Shown: positions 19,791-29,874, numbered from the stretch's first letter. The stretch: 64,000 nucleotides of DNA from Candidatus Phytoplasma oryzae (GCA_027945135.1 CP116038.1:372001-436000), one strand, 5' to 3'. Notes: generated by a model not told the origin, from the letters alone. A program made the numbers and translations.

Positions 19791-22199
19791 TTATTTTTTA
19801 TATTTCAAAAAATAAATATCTAAAAAAATAAAAAAAATATTAAAAAAAAATAAAAACACAAAAAATTGATAATTATTAAATAGAAATAAAGAAATGTTTT
19901 CAGATTGAAAAATTTTTTTAAAAAATAAAAAATAACTTAAATTAAAAAATCCAAATAACATAATTAAAACTAATATAATTTTTTTCTTATTAAAAGGTAA
20001 ACAATTTTTTATCAAAGAAAGGAAAAAAAAGAAAGATGCTATTATAGTAATAAAAAAAGGAATAAAATATTCTTTTGTGCTATCTAATGTGAATAATAAC
20101 AAAAAATAATTAAAAGCTACACAAAAAGAATATGGCAGCGCTTTAATAAAAATATTTATTAAAAAATTTTCCTCTATTTTTTTTGTATTCGGCTCTAAAG
20201 CTAAAAAAAAGGAAGGAATACCTATAAAAAAAGTATCTATTAAATTAAATTGCAAAGGAGTGAAAGGAAAAATAATTAAATTAGAAGAAAAAAAATTATT
20301 TAATATAGTTATAATTCCTACCAAAAAAGAAATAATAGTTTTTATAAAAAATGAAACAGAAATTTTTCTTAAATTATTAATAACTCTTCGTCCTTCGGAA
20401 ACTACTTTAGGCAAGGAACTAAATTTAGAATCTATTAAAACTAAATTAGATGCATTTTTAGCAGCTTCACTTCCGGCAGCCATAGAAATAGAAATATCTG
20501 ATTCTTTAAAAGCTAAAATATCATTAACTCCATCTCCTATCATAGCAACTTTTAAGCCATTTTTTTTTAAATTGAAAATAATTCTTTTTTTTTGTTCAGG
20601 AGAAGATCTACCAAAAACATTATATTTTATTACTTTTTTATCTATTTCTTTATTACTTAAATTAGATAAATCTAAAACTTCTTTTTTATTTTTAATAATA
20701 CCTAAACGATATGCTATATAACCAATTGTCAAAGGATTATCTCCTGAAATAATTTTAATTTTAACATTGTTTTCTTTAAAATATTGAATAGTTTTAATTA
20801 CATCTGATTTAATTTGATCTTCTAAAATAATTAAAGATATTATCTTATATTCGTTGTTATCATTTATTTGAGATATTTTTTTATCTGTTTGAACCAGTAC
20901 TAAAACACGATAACCTAAAATAGCATTTTTTTCTATATCTTTTTTAATCGAATTAATTTTTTCTTTTAAAATAAATTCTGGTGATCCTAATAAAAATGTT
21001 CCTATTTTATCTATTTCAATAGCACTATATTTTCTTTCGCTAGAAAAACTTTGAATTTTATTAATTTTATAAAAAGAATCATTTTTTTTTAAAGAACAAA
21101 ATTTTTCATTCAAAGCTTTTTGAGTAGGATTATTATTAGGAAAAGCAGTTATAATTTCAGATATTAATCTTGGTTCGAATAAATCATTATCTTTATATCT
21201 AATAATTTCTTTAACTAACATATTACCATTTGTAATGGTACCTGTTTTATCTAAACATAAAAAATTAATTCTAGCTAACATTTCGATACCAAAAAGATCT
21301 TTAATATAAGCATTTTTTTGAGCTAATTTTACAAAACCTACAGCTAAAGTTATGCTAGTTAAAAGAAATAAACCAGAAGGCATTAAACTTAACATAAAAC
21401 CAGCTAGTCCTAAAAGAACTTCGTTTTTGCTTGTTAAATAAAGAGGTTTCATAGAAAAAAATAAAATACAAGACATAGGAATAATTAAAATAGTAATAAA
21501 AAATATTAAATGATAAAAAATTTGAGTTAAAGGAGTTTTGATTCTTTTATATTTTTTAGCTTCTTGAGTTATTTTAGAAATAAACATATCAGAACCTATA
21601 TATAAAACTTCTGCTACAGCATTTCCTGAAATAACAAAACTTCCTGAATATAAGAAATCACCCTCTTTTTTGAAAATAGTTTTAGATTCACCTGTTAAAA
21701 GAGATTCATTGACTTCTATAGTACCTTTTTTAATTTTGGCATCAGCAACTATTTGAGAACCTAATTCCAAAAAAATAATATCTCCGGTTAAAATTTTATT
21801 AATAGGTATTGAATTTATTTTACTATCTCTTATGACTTTAGTATTTTGAAAATTTAATAAAGAAATTTTATCTAAAGTTTTTTTAACTTTAATTTCTTGA
21901 ATAATACTTATTAATAAATTAACTAAATTAATAAATAAAAAAAATAGTTGTTCATAATGTTTACTTATTATTACCACAAAAGCAACTATTAATACTATTA
22001 AATTTAAAAAATTAAATAAATTATTAAAAATAATGTCTTTATAACTTTTATTAGTACTTTTATTTGTAATATTATATTTTTTTTCTTTTTCTTTTTTATA
22101 TACTTCTTCTGAAGTTAAACCTTTTATATCAGTAATAAAATCTATTGGTTCGTTCTTTTCTTTTTCATTTTTTTGTTCTTTCAATAAAAAATCAATCAT
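19791..22199 (-). CDS. Cation-translocating P-type ATPase
   Basis: 802 residues with all P-type hallmarks: LLTGESK in the actuator domain, CLDKTGTITNG with the phosphorylated Asp, and MIGDGVNDILAFKESD in the hinge. There are about ten membrane segments with a hydrophobic C-terminus. The M4 motif is MPSGLFLLTS rather than the Ca2+/Na+ PEGLP or copper CPC motif, which resembles the CtpE-like group. The ion is therefore uncertain; Ca2+, Mg2+ or another divalent cation is possible. Follows cysS with a gap of about 120 bp and precedes rlmB. Confidence 0.85.
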   Translation of the reverse strand: MIDFLLKEQKNEKEKNEPIDFITDIKGLTSEEVYKKEKEKKYNITNKSTNKSYKDIIFNNLFNFLNLIVLIVAFVVIISKHYEQLFFLFINLVNLLISIIQEIKVKKTLDKISLLNFQNTKVIRDSKINSIPINKILTGDIIFLELGSQIVADAKIKKGTIEVNESLLTGESKTIFKKEGDFLYSGSFVISGNAVAEVLYIGSDMFISKITQEAKKYKRIKTPLTQIFYHLIFFITILIIPMSCILFFSMKPLYLTSKNEVLLGLAGFMLSLMPSGLFLLTSITLAVGFVKLAQKNAYIKDLFGIEMLARINFLCLDKTGTITNGNMLVKEIIRYKDNDLFEPRLISEIITAFPNNNPTQKALNEKFCSLKKNDSFYKINKIQSFSSERKYSAIEIDKIGTFLLGSPEFILKEKINSIKKDIEKNAILGYRVLVLVQTDKKISQINDNNEYKIISLIILEDQIKSDVIKTIQYFKENNVKIKIISGDNPLTIGYIAYRLGIIKNKKEVLDLSNLSNKEIDKKVIKYNVFGRSSPEQKKRIIFNLKKNGLKVAMIGDGVNDILAFKESDISISMAAGSEAAKNASNLVLIDSKFSSLPKVVSEGRRVINNLRKISVSFFIKTIISFLVGIITILNNFFSSNLIIFPFTPLQFNLIDTFFIGIPSFFLALEPNTKKIEENFLINIFIKALPYSFCVAFNYFLLLFTLDSTKEYFIPFFITIIASFFFFLSLIKNCLPFNKKKIILVLIMLFGFFNLSYFLFFKKIFQSENISLFLFNNYQFFVFLFFFNIFFIFLDIYFLKYKK

Positions 22200-22317
22200 T
22201 GTACTTTTTACCTATCATATTTTATAAAAAAAATACTTAAAAATATTATTTTGACATAAATGTTAATTTTACTATATTAAAAAAAAATAATTGTCAAAAA
22301 AATTTATTGAAAATATT

Positions 22318-23637
22318 TTAAATAATCCCTTCTTTTAATAAAAAATCTCTAAAAAAATCTGATTTATAAAATTTTTTTTGTTTTTTATATTTTTTCCACA
22401 TAAGATAATATTTTATGTGTCTTTTAGTAAATTTTTTTAAAATAATTTTAATACCTAAATTTTCTAATATATAAATTATAGTATTTTGTAATTCAGATAA
22501 AAAAAATAAGTTTTTTTTATTTTTATTCATATCTTTAAACAATTTTTCTATCAAAGTTATAACATTAGGAGTATTAATATTATTTTTCATAATTAAGTGA
22601 AATTGTTCAATATGAAAAGTATTTTTTTTCAAATAAAAAATTTTATTTAATAAAAATTGAAAATTATTTTTATTTAAAATATTTACTATTTTATTATATT
22701 TAATAATACAATTTTCTATTAATACATAATCATAATTAATAGGTTGTAAAAAATGATAAGATAAAAAAAATAATTTTAAAACATTAGGTTCTATTTTATT
22801 TAATAATTCTTTGGCTAAAACAATATTTCCTAAAGATTTACTCATTTTTTGTTGTTGATATTCAACATTACCTATATGAAGAAAAAAATTAGCTAATTTT
22901 TTATTTTCATTAGCAAAAAATTGTACTTGTTCATTTTCGTGATGAGGAAATTTTAGATCATGGCCTCCACCGTGAATATCTATAGTATTATTAAAAATTT
23001 TTTTAATCATAACAACACATTCAGTATGCCAACCAGGTCGGCCTTCGAACCAAGGACTTTTATATTTAACGCCAATATTAGTTTTTTTCCATAAAATAAA
23101 ATCTTCTGGATTTTCTTTTTTATTATCTAATTCTTTTCTTGAATTTTTCCTAAGTTTATTTAAATTTTGATTACTTAAGAAACCATAACAAGATGATAAA
23201 CGTACCCTGAAATAAATACCATCATTTGTAAAATAAGCATAATCTTTTTCAATTAATTTTTGAATATATAAAACTATGTCATCAATATAATCTGTAACTA
23301 AAGGTAAAATATCTATAGTATCAATATTTAATTTTTGTAATAAAATCAAAAAAGCATTTTTATACTTTAAAGATATTTCTTTTTCTGTTTTTCCTTCCTT
23401 TAAAGCTTTTAAGATTATTTTATCATCTATATCTGTAATATTCACAACTAAATTTATTTTAGAATAGAAAATTTTTAAATATCTTTTCAACATATCAAAA
23501 AAAATTAAAGATCTTATGTTGCCAATATGTAAATCATCATAAACAGTAGGACCGCAAAGATAAATATTAACTTCTTGTTTGTTTATAGGACAAAACAATT
23601 CATTTTTTCTAGTTAAAGAATTATAAAATATTAGCAT
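22318..23637 (-). CDS. cysS: Cysteinyl-tRNA synthetase
   Basis: Class I synthetase, 439 residues from the ATG at 23637. Shows the HIGH variant DLHIGNIRSLIFFDML, the zinc-site Cys/His residues (CGPTV, HTECVVM, HHENE) and the KMSKS loop QQKMSKSLGNIV. A TTG start six codons upstream is possible but its upstream region has no good ribosome binding site. The C-terminal anticodon-binding part is very Lys/Phe-rich. The gltX-cysS pair is a common Firmicutes arrangement. Confidence 0.94.
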   Translation of the reverse strand: MLIFYNSLTRKNELFCPINKQEVNIYLCGPTVYDDLHIGNIRSLIFFDMLKRYLKIFYSKINLVVNITDIDDKIILKALKEGKTEKEISLKYKNAFLILLQKLNIDTIDILPLVTDYIDDIVLYIQKLIEKDYAYFTNDGIYFRVRLSSCYGFLSNQNLNKLRKNSRKELDNKKENPEDFILWKKTNIGVKYKSPWFEGRPGWHTECVVMIKKIFNNTIDIHGGGHDLKFPHHENEQVQFFANENKKLANFFLHIGNVEYQQQKMSKSLGNIVLAKELLNKIEPNVLKLFFLSYHFLQPINYDYVLIENCIIKYNKIVNILNKNNFQFLLNKIFYLKKNTFHIEQFHLIMKNNINTPNVITLIEKLFKDMNKNKKNLFFLSELQNTIIYILENLGIKIILKKFTKRHIKYYLMWKKYKKQKKFYKSDFFRDFLLKEGII

Positions 23638-23690
23638 AATTTGATTTATTTCCAAATAATTTTAAATATCTTTTTTTGATAAAAAAAATT

Positions 23691-25040
23691 TTAATTTAAA
23701 TAGATAAAAAATTTTTCTATATTATTTAAAATTTTTGATTTACCTAATAAATTTAAATAATTTATCAAATGAGGTCCTTCATTTCTATAAGTACAAATTA
23801 TTCTTAAAGTTAAAAATAAATCTTTTCCTTTTAATCCGCTTTTTTCCTGAAAAAAAGAAATCAATTTATTCATTATGTCTTCATTCCAAAATTTTAAATT
23901 ATAAATATAATCATATAATGTTTTTAAAACATCTAATTTTACATTTTTTTTGATAAATTCTACTTGTTGATCATTTAATTTTAATTTTTTTATAAAAAAA
24001 ACATTATATAATTTGACTATTTCTTCAAGATAACTTATTCTATCTTGGAAACAAAAAGTTAATTTTTGCAAAAATTCTTGATCTAAAAAAATATTTTCTT
24101 TTACAAAAAAAGGTTTTATTATTTCAACTAATTCTAAAATTGGTATTTTTTTTATATACTGATTATTAATAAAAAATAATTTTTTATCATCAAAAACAGC
24201 AGGAGACTTAATTAGTTTTTTAACATCAAATAATTCAATTAATTCTTTAGGCTCTAAAATTTCTTTAGAAGCTGAAGGATAAAAACCTAATAAAGATAAA
24301 AAATTAAATAATGCATTAGGTAAAAACCCCATATCAATATATTTTTGAATAAAATGTAATGTACTATTTTCATCTCTCTTACTCAACTTTTTTCCATTTT
24401 TATTTAAAATTAGAGAAATATGACCAAAAATAGGAACAGACCAATTAAAAGCATTATAAATCATAATTTGTTTAGGTGTATTAGTAATATGTTCTTCTCC
24501 TCTTAAAATATGAGTAATACCCATCAAATGATCATCTATAGCAGCAGCAAAATTATAAGTAGGAAAACCGTTTTCTTTGATCAAAATCCAATCTTCAATT
24601 TCTTTACTTTGAAATGATAAACAACCCCTAACTAAATCATTAAATTCATATTTTTTATCTTGATTTGAAGATACACGAAAACGAATAACATATTTTTTAC
24701 AATCGTTTTGTTTATATTCTTTATAAGCCATTTTTTTATCTAATAATATTTGAGCATATTTAGAATAAATATTTAACCTTTCGGATTGTCTATAAGGACC
24801 AAATGGGCCGCCACAATCAGGTCCTTCTGACCAATTTATCCCTAACCATTTTAGTTGTCTTAATTGATTTTGTTCGCTATTTTCTATATTTCTACATAAA
24901 TCAGTATCTTCAATTCGAATAATAAAAACACCTTCATAATGAGAAGCAAAAAGATAATTAAATAAAGCAGTTCGTGCATTTCCAATATGTAAAAAACCTG
25001 TAGGACTCGGAGCGTAACGAACTCTTTTTTTGACATTCAT
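23691..25040 (-). CDS. gltX: Glutamyl-tRNA synthetase
   Basis: 449 residues. The HIGH motif is PTGFLHIGNARTALFNYLFA, the discriminating region reads FRVSSNQ, and the KMSKS equivalent is KLSKRDENSTL. GGGGAG lies 12 nt before MNVKKRVRYAPSPTG. No glutaminyl-tRNA synthetase is seen in the window; whether the enzyme also charges tRNA-Gln cannot be judged here. Confidence 0.95.
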   Translation of the reverse strand: MNVKKRVRYAPSPTGFLHIGNARTALFNYLFASHYEGVFIIRIEDTDLCRNIENSEQNQLRQLKWLGINWSEGPDCGGPFGPYRQSERLNIYSKYAQILLDKKMAYKEYKQNDCKKYVIRFRVSSNQDKKYEFNDLVRGCLSFQSKEIEDWILIKENGFPTYNFAAAIDDHLMGITHILRGEEHITNTPKQIMIYNAFNWSVPIFGHISLILNKNGKKLSKRDENSTLHFIQKYIDMGFLPNALFNFLSLLGFYPSASKEILEPKELIELFDVKKLIKSPAVFDDKKLFFINNQYIKKIPILELVEIIKPFFVKENIFLDQEFLQKLTFCFQDRISYLEEIVKLYNVFFIKKLKLNDQQVEFIKKNVKLDVLKTLYDYIYNLKFWNEDIMNKLISFFQEKSGLKGKDLFLTLRIICTYRNEGPHLINYLNLLGKSKILNNIEKFFIYLN

Positions 25041-25118
25041 TTAAAACTTAACTCCCCTTATTACAAAAAAATAAAATATAAAATAAAAAATCATTTTTTT
25101 TAAAAAAAATAAAAATTT

Positions 25119-25511
25119 TTAACGTTTAGAAAATTGAGGAGCGCGACGAGCTTTTTTTAAACCATATTTTTTACGTTCTACACAACGAGAATCTCTAGTT
25201 AACAAACCAGCTTTTTTTAAAACAGTTCTTAAATGAGGTTCTGTTTTCAACAATGACCTAGATATACCCAAACGAATAGCACCTGCTTGTGATGTTATTC
25301 CGCCGCCATAAACATTAATTTTAATGTCATATTTATCAAATGTTTGAGTTAATTTTAAAGGTTTAATAGTTTCTAAACGTGTTTCATGAGAAAAAATATA
25401 ATCATTTAAATTTCTTTTATTAATTTTAATATTACCTGTACCTAAAGTTAAAATAACTCTAGCTACTGAAGTTTTACGTCTACCTGTTCCAAAATATTGT
25501 ACTTTATTCAT
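25119..25511 (-). CDS. rpsI: 30S ribosomal protein S9
   Basis: 130 residues. Clear S9 features: [14 protein letters not shown] at the N-terminus, [20 protein letters not shown] in the middle, and the C-terminal [12 protein letters not shown] whose end reaches the P-site tRNA. Only 5 bp from rplM, the standard rplM-rpsI pair. Confidence 0.96.
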   Translation of the reverse strand: MNKVQYFGTGRRKTSVARVILTLGTGNIKINKRNLNDYIFSHETRLETIKPLKLTQTFDKYDIKINVYGGGITSQAGAIRLGISRSLLKTEPHLRTVLKKAGLLTRDSRCVERKKYGLKKARRAPQFSKR

Positions 25512-25516
25512 TTAAT

Positions 25517-25999
25517 TTATACCTCTAAAATAATTGTTTTCTGTGATTTTTGATTATGAACATTATTAGGATAAATAAATAATTTCTTACGCATTTGATT
25601 ACCTAATTTAGTGTGAGGTAACATACCAAAAACAGATTTTTCTAAAACACGAGTAGGAAATTTTTTGATTAATTCTAAAGCTGTTATTTTACTTAAACCT
25701 CCTGGATAACCAGAATGTTTATAATAAATTTTTTGTTTCCATTTTTGACCAGTAAGTTTTATCTTGGAAGCGTTTATTACAATAACATAATCTCCATTAT
25801 CAATATTAGGAGTATAAGCAGTCTTTAACTTACCTTTTAAAATAGAAGCAATTTTAGTAGAAATTCTACCTAATGTTTTATTTTGAACATCAACTATATA
25901 CCATTTTCTATCCATTTGTTGTTTATTTATAGAAATAGTTTTGTTATTTACTTCTAATTTATTTTTTTTATTATTTTTATCAATCGTTATTTTATCCAT
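25517..25999 (-). CDS. rplM: 50S ribosomal protein L13
   Basis: 160 residues. Recognised by RKWYIVDVQNKTLGRISTKIA, GDYVIVINASKIKLTGQKW and VFGMLPHTKLGNQM. A Lys/Asn-rich N-terminal extension of about 29 residues precedes the fold; AAGGGAT upstream of the ATG at 25999 supports the longer form, although an internal Met just before DRKWYIV is an alternative. First gene of the rplM-rpsI pair. Confidence 0.94.
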   Translation of the reverse strand: MDKITIDKNNKKNKLEVNNKTISINKQQMDRKWYIVDVQNKTLGRISTKIASILKGKLKTAYTPNIDNGDYVIVINASKIKLTGQKWKQKIYYKHSGYPGGLSKITALELIKKFPTRVLEKSVFGMLPHTKLGNQMRKKLFIYPNNVHNQKSQKTIILEV

Positions 26000-26503
26000 T
26001 AATAATATTAAATCCCTTAACTAAAATATTTTTTTCTTATTTTTAAATTTATATTTAAAATTGAAAAAATAAAAAAATTTCTTTATTTATATTTATCAAA
26101 ATACTTAAAAAAATAAAATAAAGTTTGAAAAAAATAAACAAAAATAAAAAATTATTCATTATTTATAATAATAGACTATTTTCAAAAAAATTAAATTTTT
26201 AAGAAACGAAATTATATATAATTAAAATTATTATAATTTTAAATAAATTTAAAAAAATATTATAAAGATAAATTAAACAAATAAATGAAAAAAATAATAG
26301 TCAATTATTATAAATAATATTTTAAAATAAAAAATTTATAAAAAATTAATTTATAAAAAATTATAAACTAAAATAAATAAAAAAAATAATAAATAAAATA
26401 TAAATAATTCAATCTTACAGTTAAACATACAATAAGTATATAAAAAAATTAAAAATGTCAAATGAATATTTTTATTTGAAAAAATATGAAATTAAATATT
26501 TTA
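26000..26503. other. AT-rich intergenic region between rplM and tRNA cluster
   Basis: About 500 bp of nearly pure A/T. It should hold the rplM promoter and the end of the tRNA transcript. A small A/T hairpin at about 26468-26490 (ATATTTTT pairing with AAAAATAT) could act as a weak minus-strand terminator for the tRNA cluster. No conserved gene or RNA was recognised. Confidence 0.5.
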
Positions 26504-26578
26504 TGGAGCGAATGATGGGAATCGAACCCACATATCTAGCTTGGAAGGCTAGGGTAATAACCATTATACGACATTCGC
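26504..26578 (-). tRNA. tRNA-Gly (anticodon TCC)
   Basis: Cloverleaf of 75 nt: acceptor GCGAATG/CATTCGC, anticodon stem-loop CTAGC-CTTCCAA-GCTAG, T-arm GTGGGTTCGATTCCCAT, and an encoded CCA end. Last tRNA of the minus-strand cluster. Confidence 0.95.
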
Positions 26579-26587
26579 ATGATTTAA

Positions 26588-26664
26588 TGGTCGGGAAGAC
26601 AGGATTTGAACCTGCGACCTCCTGGTCCCAAACCAGGCGCTATACCAAGCTAAGCTACTTCCCG
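26588..26664 (-). tRNA. tRNA-Pro (anticodon TGG)
   Basis: 77-nt cloverleaf: acceptor CGGGAAG/CTTCCCG, anticodon stem-loop CCTGG-TTTGGGA-CCAGG, T-arm CAGGTTCAAATCCTG, discriminator A and encoded CCA. Nine bases separate it from tRNA-Gly. Confidence 0.95.
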
Positions 26665-26687
26665 AAAAAAAATAAAAATTTTAAAAA

Positions 26688-27748
26688 TGGCACACCCAAG
26701 AGGACTCGAACCCCTAATCTTCTGATCCGTAGTCAGATGCTCTAATGTAGATAGAAACGTTAATTTATAAATTTCTAATATTAAAATGAAAATAAAATTT
26801 ATTATAACGAGCCCCTACCCAAACCGGACAGGCATGTCTCCATGCATCCGGCTTTCCAAGTTCAACTTTTAAAATAACCTTTTTTAAAAGTTTAGATATT
26901 TAGATTAAAATATTATTGATACAAAACAATTTATTTTTTAGTGGATAAACAAGGTTTATACTAGCTATCTATAAACATTTATAAAATATTTTTACCAATA
27001 AATATTTTTAAAAATCTTTTTTCTCTCTGCTTTCCTTCGCCTTGTAAAGGGCTTTCCCCTTTTCCCTGGTAGGTCATAACGCCTACGACTACTATGTTAG
27101 CTCTGCAACCATAATTCTTTTCTTATTTTGTAATTTTGGTAAAACAAAATATATAGATTAAACTCTGGTTATCAATTTTTTTATTGTTTAATCAACGAAT
27201 CTTAGGTCTTCCTAGGTAGCTATAAATTATAGGTTAATAATAAATATCGGTTTGAGACTTATAATAGAGTTTTTTGAAAAAAAATTTTTCATTTTCTCTT
27301 GAAATAAGAGTTTTTTCAAAAGTTTTTTATTATTTTTTTCTTTTGATGATAATCATAAAATATAATTGGAAAATATTTATGTTCTCTTATTTTAGATATT
27401 AAAGTCATTTAAAATATTAATTTTTTTTAATTTAAATATCTAAAGATTAGCTTTTTTCAATCTTCATTCTTAGCTCTTCATATTTTTTTCAAATATTAAA
27501 CCTTATTTTATTTTCTCTTTTATTAATTATAGAACTAGATAAAAAAAGATAAATAAAATTATCATTTTTTAATTTTAAAATTCTATTATTTATATAGACA
27601 TGCTATTTTCCCTTTTATTCTTTCAAATATAAGGTAAGTCTATTGAGTTCTTCTATTATCAAAAGAAGAGAAGTACCTTAAATAAAAAAATCAAAAATCT
27701 TCTTTAATTTATGCTCGAACTAGCGCCCTCCAATTAAGCTATGGGTGT
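26688..27748 (-). tRNA. tRNA-Arg (anticodon ACG), split by a group II intron
   Basis: The two halves are 984 bp apart. The 5' exon (27748-27729) reads ACACCCATAGCTTAATTGGA. The 3' exon (26744-26688) begins TAGAGCATCTGAC, carries anticodon loop CTACGGA and ends GGGTGTGCCA. Joined, they make a complete cloverleaf: acceptor ACACCCA/TGGGTGT, D-stem GCTT/GAGC with loop AATTGGATA, standard anticodon and T arms, and an encoded CCA. ACG (wobble I34 if modified) reads CGN codons, so splicing is required for a working tRNA. The interruption lies in the D-loop, between A and T of GGATA. Confidence 0.92.
26745..27728 (-). mobile_element. ORF-less group II intron in tRNA-Arg
   Basis: A 984-nt insert beginning GGGCGC and ending CTATCTACAT. 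Domain V (26821-26855) is canonical: an AGC triad, a 9-bp lower stem, a 2-nt CT bulge, a 5-bp upper stem and a GAGA tetraloop. Domain VI follows with a candidate branch-point A eight bases from the 3' end, and the intron ends in AT (AY rule). TCCAATT (27370-27364) pairs with the last seven exon bases AATTGGA as EBS1, and AAGCTA (27453-27448) pairs with exon TAGCTT as EBS2, in the right order. No reverse transcriptase ORF is present in domain IV; the 5' end is GGGCG rather than GUGYG. Confidence 0.9.
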
Positions 27749-27778
27749 TAATTTTTTTATTATTTTAAAATAATAATT

Positions 27779-27855
27779 TGGTGACCCGTACGGGATTCGA
27801 ACCCGTGAATGCATGCGTGAAAGGCATGTGAGTTAACCATTTCTCCAACGGGCCA
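27779..27855 (-). tRNA. tRNA-Glu (anticodon TTC)
   Basis: 77-nt cloverleaf: acceptor GGCCCGT/ACGGGTC, anticodon stem-loop CATGC-CTTTCAC-GCATG, T-arm ACGGGTTCGAATCCCGT, encoded CCA. First tRNA of the cluster, 30 bp upstream of the split tRNA-Arg. Confidence 0.95.
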
Positions 27856-28516
27856 TTTTTTTATTTTTGTATAATAAACCATTAATAATCAAAAAAATAA
27901 AAGGTTATTTTAATTTAATTATTTAAAAAATTAATTAATAACTTTATTAAAAAAAATAAAAATAAAATATTATAAAAACAAAATATTTATAACAATATTA
28001 TAACAATTTTAAAACTAATTATCAATTTTTTTTTATTTTTGAAAAAAATAAAAAAAACAAAATATTTATTTTTATTAAATAAAATATTATAGTTTAATAT
28101 AAACTTTTACTATTGAAAAAAATAAATCTTATTAAAATATAAAAATTATTTTTACTACCATAAAATAAAAATAAATATTTTATAAATTCTTAATTGATGA
28201 ATGAATAATTAATAATTTTATATAAAAATTTTATATAAATTTTTTATATATATTATTGAAATAAGTTTTTATTTTGATAATTTTAATAATTACTAAAAAA
28301 AAGAAAAAAATAGATTGGATTTAATTGTTTTTTTCATTGTTTAATAATTATTAAAAATAAAAATATCATTTAAATATAAAATTTAAACTTATATGTATAA
28401 AAAAATTATTATAAAAAGCGAATAAAAAAATAAATTAAAAAATATCTTTTATTGCGTTGAATTAAATTTCTTCTATACATAAATTTTTTTAATATTTTAT
28501 ATTTTTATAAAAAAAA
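27856..28516. other. AT-rich gap upstream of tRNA cluster
   Basis: About 660 bp of A/T-rich DNA that must hold the tRNA promoter. It also marks the junction between the housekeeping block and the mobile region. I see no intact gene, no clear repeat and no attachment site. Confidence 0.5.
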
Positions 28517-29480
28517 TTACAAAATACTCCCTCGAAAAATTATCAATTCTATTTTCCCTGATTTATATAATTCTCTTATAAAATAAGGAATTTTTTTGTG
28601 ATATAATTTATCCTCTTTAATATATAATGAGGTGTATTTCTTTTCTGAAAATATAAACTTTTTTATTATCCATATTTTTGAAGAATTTTTCAGCTTCTTT
28701 AAAAACTTCAGGAAGATAACTATCAAAATCGTATATTTCAGTTTCTTCAGGAAGACGACAAACAAAAGTTTCTTTGGACATTTCTAAAGCTAATCTCCTT
28801 AACTTATCCCAATATAAAACATTATCTAATTTATAAGCAAAAGATTTTAATTGTTTTTCTGCTTCTACAAAATCAATTAAATCATCCTTAAATAAAACTT
28901 CTAATCGTAGTCTTTCAATATCCAGTTCATTTTTTTCTCTCTTTCATCTTGTTGACGACTTTTTTAGGATAAAGACCATTTTCAATAAAATTTCCTTTTT
29001 TAATAATATAACCTCTAAAAAGGTCTAAATTATTTCCAAATTTTTTTTTAGGTAATTGAAAATCAGCAGTTCGGTATTCTTCTTTTCCTTGTGCATTAAT
29101 AAAAGGTAAAGCAAAAAATTTTTGAGCATCTTTAAGATCTATTTTCTTATCAAAAGCTAATAAAGCATGAATATGTAAACCGGTTTTTATTAATATGATA
29201 ATCATTACAACTTATATCATAAATAACATTAATTTCTTTTTTGTTTTTTTTCTACTATTACTATTAAATAAATTATTTTTTTCTTTTAATAATTTAATAA
29301 ATTTTTACTTATAAACAGGAAATCTTGAATATGTTAAACCAATCTTTTAGCTTGTAATCTCAAAGGTTTCCAATTATTTTTAACATTAATTACTACCAAA
29401 GATCTATTTTTTGGTATAATAATGTTTTATTGTTCTTGTATTAATGAACACATTCCTTTTCTAAAAAAGCCTTCGGACAT
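28517..29480 (-). pseudogene. Geminivirus-like rolling-circle Rep, decayed
   Basis: Reading from ATG 29480 (MSEGFFRKGMC) gives a Rep-like product broken by an in-frame TAA after about 17 codons and several frameshifts. All three replication-initiator motifs are still visible across frames: motif I LTYSRFPVYK, motif II (HUH) GLHIHALLAF, and motif III GYIIKKGNF with the catalytic Tyr. This order and spacing is that of the geminivirus-type Rep of phytoplasma plasmids. The longest intact piece is 92 residues (28927-29205); the C-terminal helicase part is missing or unrecognisable. Interpreted as a remnant of an integrated rolling-circle plasmid. Confidence 0.8.
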
Positions 29481-29504
29481 TTTTTTTAAATTTAGATAAT
29501 AAAA

Positions 29505-29590
29505 ATTCGAAAGTTAATTTATAATTTAATCTTTAAAAAATAAGTCGAGGAAAAAGCCTTACGGCTTTTGGATGTTTATTTATTTTAACT
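29505..29590. repeat. Hairpin-bearing repeat, copy A
   Basis: Contains TTCGAAAGTTAATTTATAAT followed about 40 bp later by the hairpin AAAAGCC-TTAC-GGCTTTT (29552-29569) and GGATGTTTATTTATTTT. Copies B and C share the same layout in the same orientation. It lies just upstream of the decayed Rep start. Confidence 0.7.
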
Positions 29591-29652
29591 GTTTTTTCAA
29601 TTTTTTTTTCATTATGTCAACCTTTTGGAATGTTTTTTTTAAAATTGAGTTA

Positions 29653-29727
29653 ATAAAAACTCGAAAGTTAATTTATCATTTAATCTTTCAACAGAAGGTC
29701 GTATGAAAAGCCTTACGGCTTTTTAAT
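29653..29727. repeat. Hairpin-bearing repeat, copy B
   Basis: Same as copy A: ACTCGAAAGTTAATTTATC, then AAAAGCC-TTAC-GGCTTTT. The TTTATTTATTTT tail is replaced by TAATAGG. It lies about 150 bp from copy A. Confidence 0.7.
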
Positions 29728-29748
29728 AGGCCTGTTCGGCCCCTATTG

Positions 29749-29772
29749 AAAAAACCTTCCGGTTTTTTCTGA
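29749..29772. terminator. Terminator-like hairpin
   Basis: AAAAAACC (29749-29756) pairs with GGTTTTTT (29761-29768) over loop TTCC, with T-rich flanks on both strands. Follows repeat copy B. Confidence 0.55.
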
Positions 29773-29874
29773 TAAGAGGAATATGGTGAAAAAAGTAAAA
29801 AAGAGATAAAAAAGTTAACAAGCGATGTTTCATAATAAAAACCCCTAAATTACCTAAAGCAGCAGTTCCAGTTC

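Noticed and set aside
26455-26745. Plus-strand open frame of about 96 codons
   Set aside because: It runs antisense through tRNA-Gly, tRNA-Pro and part of tRNA-Arg; a shadow of structured RNA genes.
26745-27728. Group I intron in tRNA-Arg
   Set aside because: No terminal G at the 3' end and no U before the 5' splice site, the insertion is not in the anticodon arm, and a canonical group II domain V is present.
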